Assembly: GCA_029532625.1 (NCBI GenBank)
Contig: JARFXM010000008.1
Location: 2,728,001 to 2,792,000, forward strand
Source: Lomentospora prolificans
Lineage: Eukaryota > Ascomycota > Sordariomycetes > Microascales > Microascaceae
Reading direction: 5' to 3'
Length of the DNA: 64,000 bases
This document shows, piece after piece, positions 44,600 to 56,426 of this stretch. Every line of letters begins with the position of its first letter. Within the stretch, counting starts at the first letter, position 1. The notes under the pieces are model-generated. The model was not told the DNA's origin. It made no database searches and saw nothing but the letters and a program-made list of their open reading frames with translations. A program made the position numbers and the translations under genes.

Positions 44600-47493
44600 C
44601 TTGAGAATTCCTACAACCTTTGGGCAGAATGATGAAGACATTGTCGAGTGGCTGAGCTGGAGGAAGACACAAAAAGCCGATTCGACCAATAAAGGGAACC
44701 CGGACATCATACAGTATGTGTGTCATGACATGGGCATAGTTGATGTCTCCTCTTGTATCAAACAATTTTTATTCTCTTCTCCGTTGGGTACTGAAGGAGC
44801 CATTACGGACCAAGCCCAAATATTATCGAGAGTCTTTAAACATCAGCGCAATCGACCCGTTAGTAAGTACCTGAGGAATACCGACGCCTACTGCCAGTAA
44901 GTACTAGCCATCACCGAGACTTTTGTAAGTGCCAGCCATCCAGTGAAAGAAACCCTCCTTAGACGAGGAGAGAAGATGTTGTACTGGCCATCGACCTTGC
45001 GCTCGTCGCCACAACGCATCGGTAATACGAAGAATTGGACCACCTCTGCACCGTGTATTCTGTGTCAAGGTTGAGAGTACCAGACCCCAGACGTGGCGGT
45101 CGCCGGGAGAACCACTGCGCTCGGGAGTCCCGGAAGCAGAATTGGACTAATTATTGGACGGAGAAGCCAGCAGAAATCCACTCGCTAAAGTTACCGGGAG
45201 CCTCGAACCTGAAGACAGAACACTCGTTTTTCTTCTGATCGCACCGCTGGCCTGGCTGGATTAGTAGAGGCAGGTTCGCTAGTGTGTCCTTGCTGGCTTC
45301 GTGCGCTTTGTAGGATCCTGGAGCTCCAGCAGCTGTCAACGCACCAGTTTTGAACGGCGACAAGGCATTCGACTGATGGTTGCTTTTTAACCTCTCCTGG
45401 ACTGCCAGCGTGATAGGTTTATGTGCTCTTTGCTACTGTAGCGTTGCTAGGGTTAACAGGCTGTCGGGAAGCTCTAGGCGACCCTTCCCACTAGTGCAAC
45501 GGGGCGTGTTGCCGACTGGCGTGGGCTTGGCTCGCTGCAAGAATCGGATTCTTCACGATAAAGAGACGAAGGCGTTTCCCCTGCCTGCTCCGCCAGCCTC
45601 TGCGAGAGTTAATAGCTGCTACTTGCACTTGCGCGTGGGTCTAATTGGGGGAATCTGGTGCGGTGGGTGCCTCGGCAGAAAAACAGTTTACGCGACACTA
45701 GACGTTGGAATCGGTCGATATTTCCCCGAGTGGCCGCCAGCCACTCATTGAATCCATTGTTTTGAGCTAGCTACAAGTAGTCAGCCCCGCCAAACGATGG
45801 CCAAGGGGCGGTTTATCTGATGGGCTAGCTGGCTCTGATTGATCTGATTTTGTATCGCTAGCGCTCGATAAGGGTCTTTTTACATTTTTTTTTTTTTATA
45901 AAGTAAAAGACTTCAATTATTTTTAAGTCTTTTTACCGAGAGCAGCACCAGCATTTCTGGCCAAGAGTGACAGCACGAGAGAAGCAAAAGACACCGCCAG
46001 GCCAGGCATCGCGTTCGCCACCGTACGCTCGTTACTTCACTATAAAAATCACTTCGTCCAGGCCCAGTGGCCGGCTGGCGTCTTTCACCATAGGGCTGGC
46101 TGCAGGGGCCCGAGTGTGTGGATGGGATGGATGGTCTACATGGTGACGCTGGCGTAATTAACTGCCGAGGCAGGGATTAGCCAGCGAGAAAGTGAGGAAG
46201 TACTAGTGTCTGAAAGTACTAGTAGGGAACATGGAGCCCTTTGGAAATTAGTTTTGTTACTCAGAGGGGCATTCACGACCGCGGGACACTAATACATGTT
46301 GGCTGTGCGCGGTGACGACGACGAGATCTCGGTCGACTGCCAAAGAGAGGACGACGCATGGCTAGATGATCAGATAAGACAAGTAACGGCAGACCGGTCG
46401 GAGACCAGAACGACCGATGAAAAAAAGACTTTTGCCACCCACAAGCTCCAATTTCCAAATCGAATGCTTCGCATCCACTGGGCAGGATATGCTGGCCCAC
46501 CAACGTGGGCCAAGGACCACATCATTGACGCTGCTAGCCACGAAGAGATCCATTTTCGCTTCGCTCAATTGAGTGACGGGATTGAACCTCTCAGACTTCC
46601 TCCGTGGCATCCGTAGAATCCCGGCCAGGTAGCATTTCTTTCCTCCCATATGCAAGAAGAAGGTGATATTACTGGAATAAGACCTGTTCCTAGGCCCTAT
46701 CTATTCAACCAGCACTGTTCCTCATCTTTGATGGGTACATCGTTGCGGTGGCTACGGATAGTACGGCAAGCTAGCCTGGCGGTCCTAGGCCGCGGTTGAG
46801 GTGGGTGGTGTGTGTGGCGTTAATGGGTCTCTCCTCTTTCAAGCCTAGCTACGACTAAGAGCAGACCCTCGATGAGTCCACATCTCCCATTCTTTCTGCC
46901 GTCCAGAGACCCAAAGTAGCACCAACTCTGTGGTCCTTGGCACCACGATAGGCTGGTCGGTTTGTGTGTGTGTGTTTGGTGGGGGGAGGCATTTTTCCTA
47001 CCCGCCGTTAAAGTGATTTAGTACACAACATGACGCGTCTATTATTATTCTTTACTAGGCCCAGCGCTACTACGAAAAGCCATTTTAGGAGCCCTGTGCC
47101 AAAGGTGGGACGAGTGGGTTGTTGTTAAGATTATCAAATCGAAATGCCAGCAGTTCAACTGCGAGGACGAGGAAGAGAAGGAAAATACTAAGTTGCAGGA
47201 AGCTGGCTATGGGCGCGATATGGCCGAACACCGAGCCAAGCTGCAGGCCAAATGCACCGGCACTTTAGCATTTTGTGTGTTCGTACCATTGGTTCGTTCA
47301 TTCGTCTCGAGTTGCGAACATTACAGAAAACGGCTTTTCGCTCTGCGTGTATTAATACTAATAACACCACCCTGCCCTCCTTCCCCCCGGCCCATCATGG
47401 TCTCCCTCAGCTTTCAATCCAGCATCCCTACGGCCCCATTGAACAGCACGGCAGCTTAGGCCCAAAGCTAGACCCCAACCAACACCGAGCGCA
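44600..47493. other. 2.9 kb gene-free stretch upstream of the siderophore-type carrier
   Basis: No convincing gene. It contains a T-run near 45885-45898, a (GT)n run near 46963-46975, and a near-direct repeat GAAGTACTAGT / GAAAGTACTAGT around 46196-46224. Forward frames at 44577-44900, 45380-45751 and 46296-46616 lack domains. A small upstream open frame of 20 codons lies at 47397-47459, ending 34 bases before the transporter start. It may be an intergenic relic of older elements, but no transposase or terminal repeat was recognised. Confidence 0.5.
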
Positions 47494-49482
47494 ATGGGCA
47501 TTCTTAACACCGTCCGCGGCCGCAAGGACATCCATGCTGCCCCGGCCGTGACCCCTCGCGAGAGGACCACCGAGAAGGAGCTGGGTGTTGGCGCAGCAGA
47601 CTCCGAGTGCTCTCCCAACGTTTCCGACGACAACCTCGCGCGCGCCGAGAAGGAGATACACACCCATCCTACCGAGGTCACCGAGGGTGCGACTCTTGGT
47701 GTGGCCAAGGCCGAAGCCGCAGCCCTCGTCTGGTCCAAATATGTCGTCTGGGCGGTCTATGCTTGGTATGTGCCCTTTCTTTACCTCGCCCTCCCCCAAT
47801 GCACCTACATGAAAGCTTGTATCAACGCCCAACCCCTTGTTATTAACGCGCTTCCGATCAGGATCTGGATTTGCTACCTGATACTTGCTCTTCACTCCTC
47901 CATCGGTGTCAATGTCCTCTACTACGCCTACTCCAACTTCCAGGATGCCTCGCAGGTCAGCACCGCCTCAATCCTGGCTTCCATCGTCGGTGGTGTCCTC
48001 CGTCTGCCTATCGGCAAGGTCTTGACGCTCTGGGGTCGCGCAGAGGCCCTCACCATCTCCACCATCATCTTTGTTGTCGCCATCATCATCATGGCCTGCT
48101 GCAACGGTCCGCAGTCTTACGCCGCCGGTTATACCCTATACTGGGTCGGCTATGACGCCATCTACCTAATTTTGGAGATCTTCATCGCCGATACTTCGGG
48201 AATTCGCAACCGAGCTTTCGCCTTCGCCTTCTCTACGACACCCTTCATCTGCACGGCGTTTACCGGCCCTCTTGCCGCCACCTCCTTCCTCGAGACATCT
48301 GGTTGGCGGTGGGCGTATGGCGCATTTGCCATCATCATGCCTTGCGTCTTTGCTCCCCTTGCCATCGTCTTCAAGGTCTACGAGAGGAAGGCTGCCAAGC
48401 TTGGCATCTACAAGAAGGCCAACAAGAGCGGTCGCACCATCATGCAGTCTATAGTTCACTACATCCACGAGTTTGACGGTAAGTAACACTTTGACCCTAG
48501 CCTTCACCAATGATAGGCCATCACTATTGACTTTGATGTCCTATTAGTCATCGGTGCCATTCTTCTTATGGCGGCCTTCGTCCTCTTCCTCCTCCCCTTC
48601 AGTTTGCAGACCTACGGTCGCTCCCAGTACCACGAGGCCTCTTTCATCGCCCCCGTCGTCGTCGGCTTCTGCATGTTCTTCGTCTTTGCCGCCTGGGAGA
48701 AGTGGTTCGCTCGTGTCCACTTCATCCCCTACGACCTCCTCCGCGACCCCACCTGCCTCGGCGCCTGCTGCCTCGCAGCCATTCTCTTCTTCAGTTTCTA
48801 CTCCTGGGATCTGTACTACTACTACTTCGTCATGCTCGTGTACAACCTCGACACTACCATGACCGGTTACATGACTCAGATCTACAATGTCGGCTCCTGC
48901 TTTTGGTCCGTCGTTTTCGGTCTCTGGATCCGCTTCGTCAAGGAGTTCAAGTACACCTGCCTCGGCTTTGCCCTTCCCCTCATGATCCTCGGCGCCGGCC
49001 TCATGATCCACTTCCGTGGCGACGGCGACGACATCGGCTACATAATCATGTGCCAGATCTTCATCGCTTTCGCCGGCGGTATGCTCGTCATCGGCCAGCA
49101 AATGGCCGTCATGTGCGCCTCCGACAGGAACAACCTCCCCATCATGCTCTCAGTCCTCAGTCTCAGCTCCAGCCTGGGCGGTGCCGTCGGCTACGCTGTT
49201 TCCGGCGCCATCTACACCAACACCTTCCCCGACGGCCTCCGCAAGGCTCTTCCCGCCGACAAGCAGGATCTCTGGGCTGACATCTACGCCGGCGGTTACC
49301 TTGCCCAGATGGCGTATGCTCCCGGCACCCCTGAGCGAGATGCCATAAACTTTGCTTACGGGTATAGCCAAAAGTACGGGTGCATTGCAGCTACCGCCAT
49401 CTTGGCTCTTGCCATTCCTGCAGTCGCCTCGTGGAAGCACTACCGCGTAGACAAGCAGCAGAATAAGGGTACCGTCATTTAA
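47494..49482 (+). CDS. MFS siderophore-iron transporter-like protein (SIT/ARN family), 607 aa
   Basis: Exons 47494-47765, 47862-48478 and 48548-49482. After an 80-residue hydrophilic leader come 14 predicted membrane segments, the DHA2-like number of the SIT family. Useful strings: YAYSNFQDASQVSTASILASI is represented by its core FQDASQVSTASI; PIGKVLTLWGRAEAL, YWVGYDAIYLILEIFIADTS (core GYDAIYLILEIF), RNRAFAFAFSTTPF, HFIPYDLLRDPT, GQQMAVMCASDR, and the C-terminal loop with AYAPGTPERDAI that is typical of siderophore carriers. These transporters take up ferric hydroxamate siderophores with protons across plasma or vesicle membranes. The exact siderophore cannot be read. A short upstream reading frame (47397-47459) precedes the start. 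Confidence 0.9.
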
Positions 49483-49959
49483 GCGGTTTCGGTTTGGGGC
49501 TTAGTATGGTCATTTGGAGAGTCATAGCACCGCCGTGACACATTTGATTTGAGGGGTCAACAATTTATCAATAATATCATAACTGTTAATCAGCCATGTG
49601 CTTGATGCTATTAATATTACTTCGGTCAAACTTGATTTGAACTGTGACACTTGCCTGAAAGCTTCTTACTCGAAAGCCTGATACGATGGGCTTCGAGATA
49701 TAGAACTCAGTATATATAAAGGGCCGCCCAGAGTCAACTAAAGAAAACACTCTTAAGGTCACGAGCGGCCTATTTACAGGCCTGGAAGGGAGTGAGAATC
49801 GCAGCACAAGTGGCAATCGGTAGAGTACGGAGGAAGGGAATCGAGCCACTATTCAATTCTGCTTTGGGTCGCCGATCCACTGATCATCCAGGTCCCCCAT
49901 GATGAGCCACACATGGCTTGCAATAATATACTGCGCGCCAATACCATGACAATAGGACC
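49483..49959. other. Convergent 3' flanks, no gene
   Basis: AT-rich gap between the siderophore-type carrier and the HET gene stop. A TATATATAAAG string near 49711 is not positioned before any start. Confidence 0.6.
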
Positions 49960-52022
49960 TCAAAAAATGCGAACAACCTGACCAGGAAAGCTAGTCATGG
50001 GCTGTAGGAACTTGTACGGTTCAAAGATACCGATGCCTACCCTCCGGAAGTGTGGCTGATAAAATGTTGGAATCGTACCATCCGGAGATTCCACCCCGAC
50101 GCTCCCACTTTGATACGGCTGGAGTACCAACATAACACTCATCGGGCTCGTGTTATCGAACTTCGCTTTACACATTTCTAGCAGATAGACGGGCGAGTAA
50201 TCCTCTGGAATGTCGTCCAAGGCGTCCAAGTCGTACCTCTGGCCCCCAATTCTTACCGCTTCCATAGTCTTTTTATCCGAGCGCGACATGTCCCACCGCT
50301 CTAGAAGCCCTTCGTCCACAATATATGCATGATCGGTCTTGCAGCTGTGCCCTATCTCATTGGAAACTTTTCCCGTGGTGGAGAAGTGCAGAGCGTAGTA
50401 TATCGTACCCTTCAAGTCGACATGGCCGCCTCGAACGATGCCGAACGGGCTCGCCTCACTCGTTTCGCAATGCACGCCAATCACGTCGGCAACGGGAACG
50501 AAGTCGTCTCCCCAAACTTCGGTAATAAACTCACAGGGGCCGAAACGAGAAGCCCACGAGAAGGTTGGAACCCGGGAAGACGGTTCGTCAGAATGCTGCC
50601 GGATGCGCCGGGGCCACGGCCGACAATCTGGGCAATATTCCGAGCCGCGCAATTCTGATTTCCACGGCCGGGTCCGCCAGCACAGCCACCGCACGAGTTC
50701 GCCTTCCCACATGCCGGCCACATATGAGCCCAGCTTGAAGTACTGGTCAAACCGACTTGCGACTCCTGCAAGTCCAGGAAGCAAGTCACCCTGACGGGAG
50801 AACATCCGTTGCGTATAGTGAGAAACTGTGTCTATCCAGGCATCATTTGCTAGGTAGTCTGTCGTCCTCACACGCTCAAGCCAGCCAGCAAAGCCTACCT
50901 CTTCATCCGTGATATGCTGGCCGCATTGGCAGTGGATGATCTTCCCGTTTTGTTCAATGAGCACCTCCTGACCAGTGAAATGAACCATCCGTCGGGAGAG
51001 AACTCGCTCCTGATAACACCATCCGCGTAGTGACACCTTGTTCCACCGTTCATTCTCGGGAACTTCGTCGACTGAACGAGCTTTTGGTGCTGCAAGAACT
51101 TGATCAAGCAGGTCTCGGAAAAGGGGGAGGATGCAGGTATGAACGGTCGCCGTGGCTTGTCCACATGATGAAGCTAGGGCGATATCTTTGTGTTCCATCG
51201 CACCACCTGTGAGGCTATGCATGGCAAGGGTAGCACAAGAGTTAGCGTAGATACTACTCATCTTCGCTCCTTCCCGCTCCCAGTCAACAACGTCACCTTG
51301 GATGATGCAAAGACTGTCAATCCAGAGATAACGTATATCGAGCTGACGGCAGACAACAATGGCTTCTTGGAAAGTTTGAGGTAAGCTATCGAAGTAAAGG
51401 CATCTCTTGTGCGCTTCAAGATTGTCTCTTCGGGTGCAGAGAATCTGGTCTCTAAGCCAGCAGTGGCTCAATGTTGCGTACATGTACTCTTCAATGATAT
51501 TGCTGGTATCTACAAGATATAGGTCCGACCGAGCTCCTGTGGACGAAAGGGGACCCAGGTCCAGAAGGCGTGATGGAAGGTGTGGCTCCGCTAGCGGGGC
51601 ATCTTCTGTAATAGAGCGAATAACAGCCTGCAGAACGCCGTCTTCTCCGAACGGAACAACATGGTCTCTGCAGGGGATTGACTTGGGGATAATGGGATGG
51701 GCTGCGCATGAAATTTAGTGATACGCGAAACCAAGGCCTTCTGATTTAACAAGGATAACATCACTATACCTTCAGTGGCGTAGAACCCAACGCGGACTGG
51801 GTCCGACGAGCTTTGACCCTGCCCGTCCAACATAAGTCCATGATCAAGAATAATCCTCCACCCTGGTCTCCAATCCCTTGAGCCATCTAGCGACTTGATA
51901 CCGTCCCACAGCATTTGGCAAAAACGACAGTTGCCTTCCGCGTTGCCTGGCATATACCAGCCACGATTACTCTGGAGGTTGGAACATTGGTCACACACGC
52001 TGCTGGCGTTTGTTATTGACAT
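49960..52022 (-). CDS. HET-domain protein, 664 aa
   Basis: Exons 52022-51770 and 51701-49960. The N-terminus has the CxxC pair typical of the family (CDQCSNL and CRFCQML). The HET domain follows: YATLSHCW, then TFQEAIVVCRQLDIRYLWIDSLCIIQ in its key parts AIVVCRQLDIRYLWIDSLCI, DWEREGAKMSSIYANS, and the GWCYQERVLSRRMVHF end block. The C-terminal half is unique and less conserved. HET domains are TIR-like modules involved in vegetative incompatibility (cell death on fusion of unlike strains), but most copies have no assigned role. The intron was placed so that ATE joins AHPIIPK in frame. An ATG further upstream (52163) is in frame and could add 47 residues. Confidence 0.88.
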
Positions 52023-53301
52023 TTTCTCTATTGGATTCCAGAAGTCCGGCGGGGTTTCTCCACTGTTTTTGGGAGGTCTGACGAGGCCGAAATTTAGGTA
52101 ACGAAGAAGTAGCTTCCACCCTTGAGCGCGAATATTCGAAGATGGTGTGTTGGTGAGCAACAAGACAAGAGGCCAAAAAGTAGCTACGGCCGACGGGCCA
52201 AGACCGAAAAGCAGATAAGCAAAAGAGTTACTCGAGCAGGCTGAGGGTGACGAGAAGTTATTATTACATGTATCTTTGATTTGGTTTGCTTTCCTCCTCT
52301 TGGCTGTTGCTGCCTGGATTAGCTAAACGATAATCATTCATGAATGGCCGGGCGCTGACGCACCTCGTACTATTGGGCCAGCGCTGATTCAACCGGGCCA
52401 GGCAACATCTACAGAAGCGCCCAATATGCTTACTTAATCCTACTGATGCCCCGATCCCCGAGGCGCGTTGCTAAACTCTGCCATAGGTTATAGGAGCACA
52501 TTCAGCTTCATAGGTAGAGTAGAGAATGGACCATAAGCGCCTAGGCGCCATTGTTACAACTTAGGGTCGTGACGCATGCTTACAAGCTGCCGAGTTGCCT
52601 GTAAGCACGAACGTGGGCTAGTCAGGATAAGACACTTCTCGTAGTACTAGTCGTCGTCAGTTAGCAAGAGTATGTATGATGCGTATAAAAGAATTTAGAT
52701 ACTTGATCATTGACCTCGAAACCTATCGACTTATGTATGGCATGCTTCCTTTAATATTGGCAGAGAGCAATGCCTCATAAGTCAGGCATATTTTCCTTGC
52801 TCGTGGTGCCTTGCCGGATTCCTGTTCCCCATGGTTTTACCACACCTATATGCTGTGATTCCTACTGACCACTAATTGACTGATATTATAGAAGCGTTAC
52901 CTCTATCCGTCGCGACTATGGGGATCCAGCAGTCATACCACCTGCTGATTTGTCACGACTGACAGCCCGATAGTGGGTTCTCTGATCTCCTTGTTAGTCT
53001 ATAATATTAGCAATCATAGTTTTAAGCAAACGATTTGCGGAAATTATTCTCTGGGGACAAAGATGTCGGAAGTGGCTTGGCTAAGAGCCTGCTAAGGTTG
53101 ATCTTGCGTGCCGCGGGAATGACTACTATATCCACGGCTATTGGTTATCAGTGTCACTTTCATCCCAATATATCCCATTGGGCGGTATTTGAAGAGAAGT
53201 GGATAACTAGGTCACTTCACGTGGTTATGTCTCATTCTACATTTTCCCATCATAGAGAAGTTGGTATCATTGAAAACCGTCTTGATCCGTCATTGGCCTC
53301 T
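52023..53301. other. Gene-free stretch between HET and TauD-like genes
   Basis: 1.3 kb holding the HET promoter (52023 upward) and the 3' flank of the dioxygenase gene. No supportable gene; AT-rich in the middle (52640-53040). Confidence 0.55.
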
Positions 53302-54901
53302 CTAGGCTTGGGCTTGCTTAGCAAGAGCATCCCGGCGGGAAAGTGAATTGGGGTCAAAGTAAGGCTTCTCTCCCAGAGACACCACCCTATTTCCTTGTCT
53401 CTTCCCAGTGTAGTCGCTAGGATAATGTTAGTTACCCTTGACCGAATGGACTAATAGAACTGAACATGGCGGTGACTTACTTGGTTGCAGTGTGGAAAAC
53501 GGAGCGGCTGTAGCGGAAATTGTCAGATTTTCAGACTTGAAAGGATGTCTTTGGTTGAAAACTCACTTGTCCCAGATGGCAAGGTCATTCTTGTTCCACC
53601 GGAAACGGACTTGGAGGTCGTGGTTCTCGACAATGAGTTGGGTAACTTTATTGTTCCAGAATTAGTGCCTGCGAGACGTATTACGCATATTAAAACATGC
53701 GATATTAGATGGCTTACAGTAATCCTTGAGGATCTGGCTCTCGCGCTCGGTGACGCCATTGATCCAGCCAGCCTCAACCTGGTGGCCAGCAGCAAACAGG
53801 CTCTTCCATCCAGTAACCGGGTTGGTACGGATGACAGGACTGGTTTACGGTCAGCGGTATTTCAGATGATCCACGCTAAGGATATGGACTTACTGCTCGG
53901 CCTGGAAATCAAGACCAGTGTTCTCAGGAGCGCCACGGTAATCATCAATAAGATCCGCACCAAAGCCCTCCTTGACCTTGACAAAGTTTGGCTGGTAGTG
54001 CGTGGCCGTCAGGTTCTCGGCAAGCTTCTGGATGGCGGGAGACAGACGGTCGTAGGCTTCATAGCCGGAAGCCCATAGAGTGTCACCACCGGCATCCTCA
54101 GACGGCTGAACGATCTTGAGGATGGCGTAGTCGGAAGGGATCCTCTCGAAGGTGATGCTGGCGGATTATCTTTATTAGAGCGCTTGCCAAGTTAGGCTTA
54201 TTCTCCGTAGGGCAAAAAAATCTTACTCAGCGTGCCATCCGTGGCTGGCAATTTTCTTGGAAGTGTGAGTGTAGCGGTCACCGTAGAACTTTCGGTTCAG
54301 CTCGGACGAGATGACGGAGACTTCATCGTCAAGTTTCCCGTTCTCATCGACAGAGATGCCACGCTTGCTGTTGGAGAGGGCATGACGATGGAGCTGGTGC
54401 TCTCGGTATCAGCCCTGTGCACGACATCATGCTATGTATGACAGTACTATTCTTACCTTGGAAGTCTCGGGCTTTCCGGTGAGCTCACCGAGCCTTTGGC
54501 CGAGAAGTTTCTGGTCCTCAATGGTGAGATCCTGGTTGCGGAAGAAGATCACTCCACGCTCAGAGACTACAAACAGGTGTAAGTAATTATAACATAAAGT
54601 AAAATCGTCAGGTGGTGAGATCAGAGCACTTACCTTGGACGGCCAGGTCACGAATCTTGTCATCGTCATGGAGAATCTCGCTCAGCTGAAGGGTGGGATA
54701 CTCTCGACCAATGACGGCAGTGGTATCGAAGTGTTCGTAGGAGTCGAGGGTACCTGAGTACTTTAGCGGGCCAGCCAGGCGTGAAGCACTGCTGTGAGAC
54801 GGAGCAGTGGCAGGCGCGGATGCCGCCTGGAGCTTGGCGGAATCGACCGGAACCGGCTGAACCGGGGTGGCAATGTCAACGTCGGCGGCAGGAGGGGCCA
54901 T
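53302..54901 (-). CDS. TauD/TfdA-family Fe(II)/2-oxoglutarate dioxygenase, 383 aa, eight exons
   Basis: Exons 54901-54634, 54566-54457, 54393-54227, 54157-53894, 53839-53718, 53645-53567, 53507-53481 (only 27 bases) and 53416-53302, all in phase. The iron-binding HxD is in SHGWHAD (His180, Asp182). The distal ligand His342 is in NRSVFHTAT, coded by the micro-exon, and the 2-oxoglutarate arginine region is GKRQGNRVVS. YPTLQLSEIL, VIFFRNQDLT, NPVTGWKSLF and DLQVRFRWNKNDLAIWDN are family strings. It likely oxidises a sulfonate such as taurine (yeast JLP1 type) or an aryloxyacid-like substrate, releasing sulfite or an aldehyde in the cytosol. Two acceptors (54393, 53645) were chosen as the only ones avoiding stops and keeping family sequence. 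Confidence 0.88.
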
Positions 54902-56426
54902 TTTGAGAACCTATGTAATAATATACTGTGGAAAATCTGTTATCTGAGTTTATAATCGATTACTTGAGAGTATTGTGATCTGGTACAATGCTGTTGCAAG
55001 GGTTCTCGAGCGTGGCGTGGGCAGCTTTTATATTTTTATGCCCAAACTCGGACGGTCGTTATACTGCACGTCTACCAGTGAAACCCGTCTAGAAGATGAG
55101 GTGCGATATTTTATTATGGCGTCAAAATAGAACTATTTCGTCGTTTGCACAGCCCGACTTCATCTATTCATCTTCTAGCTATTCCAATAACCTGAATGCC
55201 CGACCCTCTATCACGATGTTTTGGCTCTCAGCGACGTTCCTTAGTCGAGGGCGGAACATGCAAGCGAGGTGCAGGATGGGTTCGCCAATGCAGACACCAT
55301 ATTAATAATTCAAGAGCATTTTATCGGCCATGAGCCGGAAACGGGGGTTGATGCCTGCGACGCGCCGGGATGGTAGCCATGGCACCATCTTGCGCCATCG
55401 GGACCGAAGCTGGTTCCTCCCTGGCACGTCTTGCGGGGTGCAGCACCCCGATCATCACGTCAATGTCGCAGCCATGGGGCCATGTGGCACCATCGATAGG
55501 AAGCCGTCACCGGAGTTTGGGTGACTTAAATCCTTCCCTTAAATCCCGACGCGTCGTTGGCGATGTCGTTTCTCTGCAGGTGGCTGAACCATTTGCAGCC
55601 AGGCCGATAGAGGGTCCGGACATTATCAATCCACCGTGCACTCTGTCTAAGTCCAGTTCCACGGGACCGGGTTTAGCGCTGGGCCAGACGGAGAGGGGCG
55701 GCCGGGGGTTGAATCCGTTTCGCCAAGAGACGATGCTGTCGGCCGGATTGCGCGTTATGTGGGGGGTATTTGCTTGAATTGTACCATATCTGATTGGCTA
55801 GATTCGCAGCCCTGGATGCCAAGGACCGAGATATAGTCGCTCCGCCATCCCACCATCCACCCATCTTATCAGTATGTCGCCACAGCATCCTGGACTCTGG
55901 CGTCGGTAATCGGTTGGGGTTTGACTCGCGTAAGGAACCATTCTGCCGCCGATGATGGGAGCCCTCTTTGTCTTTAACAATAACACCGGCTTCTAGCATG
56001 CATCCGTTGAGACTCGAATTCACCACGCACAGAACTGTTGCACTTGCATGCTCCCCCACTGCCTTCATGGCATCCGACGATGGGACATGCCGTGGAGCGG
56101 TTGGTAGTCAGTAGCATTTCTTTTATGACGTGCTTTGCTCGATAAATTGAGAATGGGCTGAAGATGGCCGGCTAGGCCTATTCGAACGAAATAATGCATC
56201 AAGATGTTTTCAAACGGAGCGCGTGCTAATATTGGGAAATAATGGGATATGTTGCCAATAATACAGCGTCATGGTCAAAAAAAAATGGAATATTTTAATC
56301 AAATGAATTCGCTGATTACAACCTGTCCGTTATTCGAGGTTTGACCAAGTCCAACAACATTGAGTGTTCACATCTTTCCGTATTGACCATACCCACCACT
56401 CCTCTTTTCACTGCGGCCACACTCCA
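54902..56426. promoter_or_regulatory. Divergent gap, TauD-like dioxygenase / MFS carrier
   Basis: 1.5 kb between head-to-head starts. Forward frame 55370-55777 and reverse frame 55673-56068 overlap and lack domains. No gene recognised. Confidence 0.4.

Noticed and set aside
45380..45751. Forward 123-codon frame that begins with a hydrophobic stretch
   Set aside because: It could mimic a signal peptide, but the rest has no fold or repeat pattern and overlaps other frames.
46296..46616. Forward 106-codon frame in the gene-free region
   Set aside because: A loose resemblance to chromodomain-like strings (RIHWAGY) is too short, with no surrounding retroelement genes.
44600..47493. Transposon in the large gene-free stretch
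   Set aside because: No transposase, reverse-transcriptase motif, long terminal repeats or clear terminal inverted repeats could be recognised by eye.
55370..56068. Overlapping frames in the dioxygenase/carrier gap
   Set aside because: Both strands have similar-length frames without domains; most likely chance.
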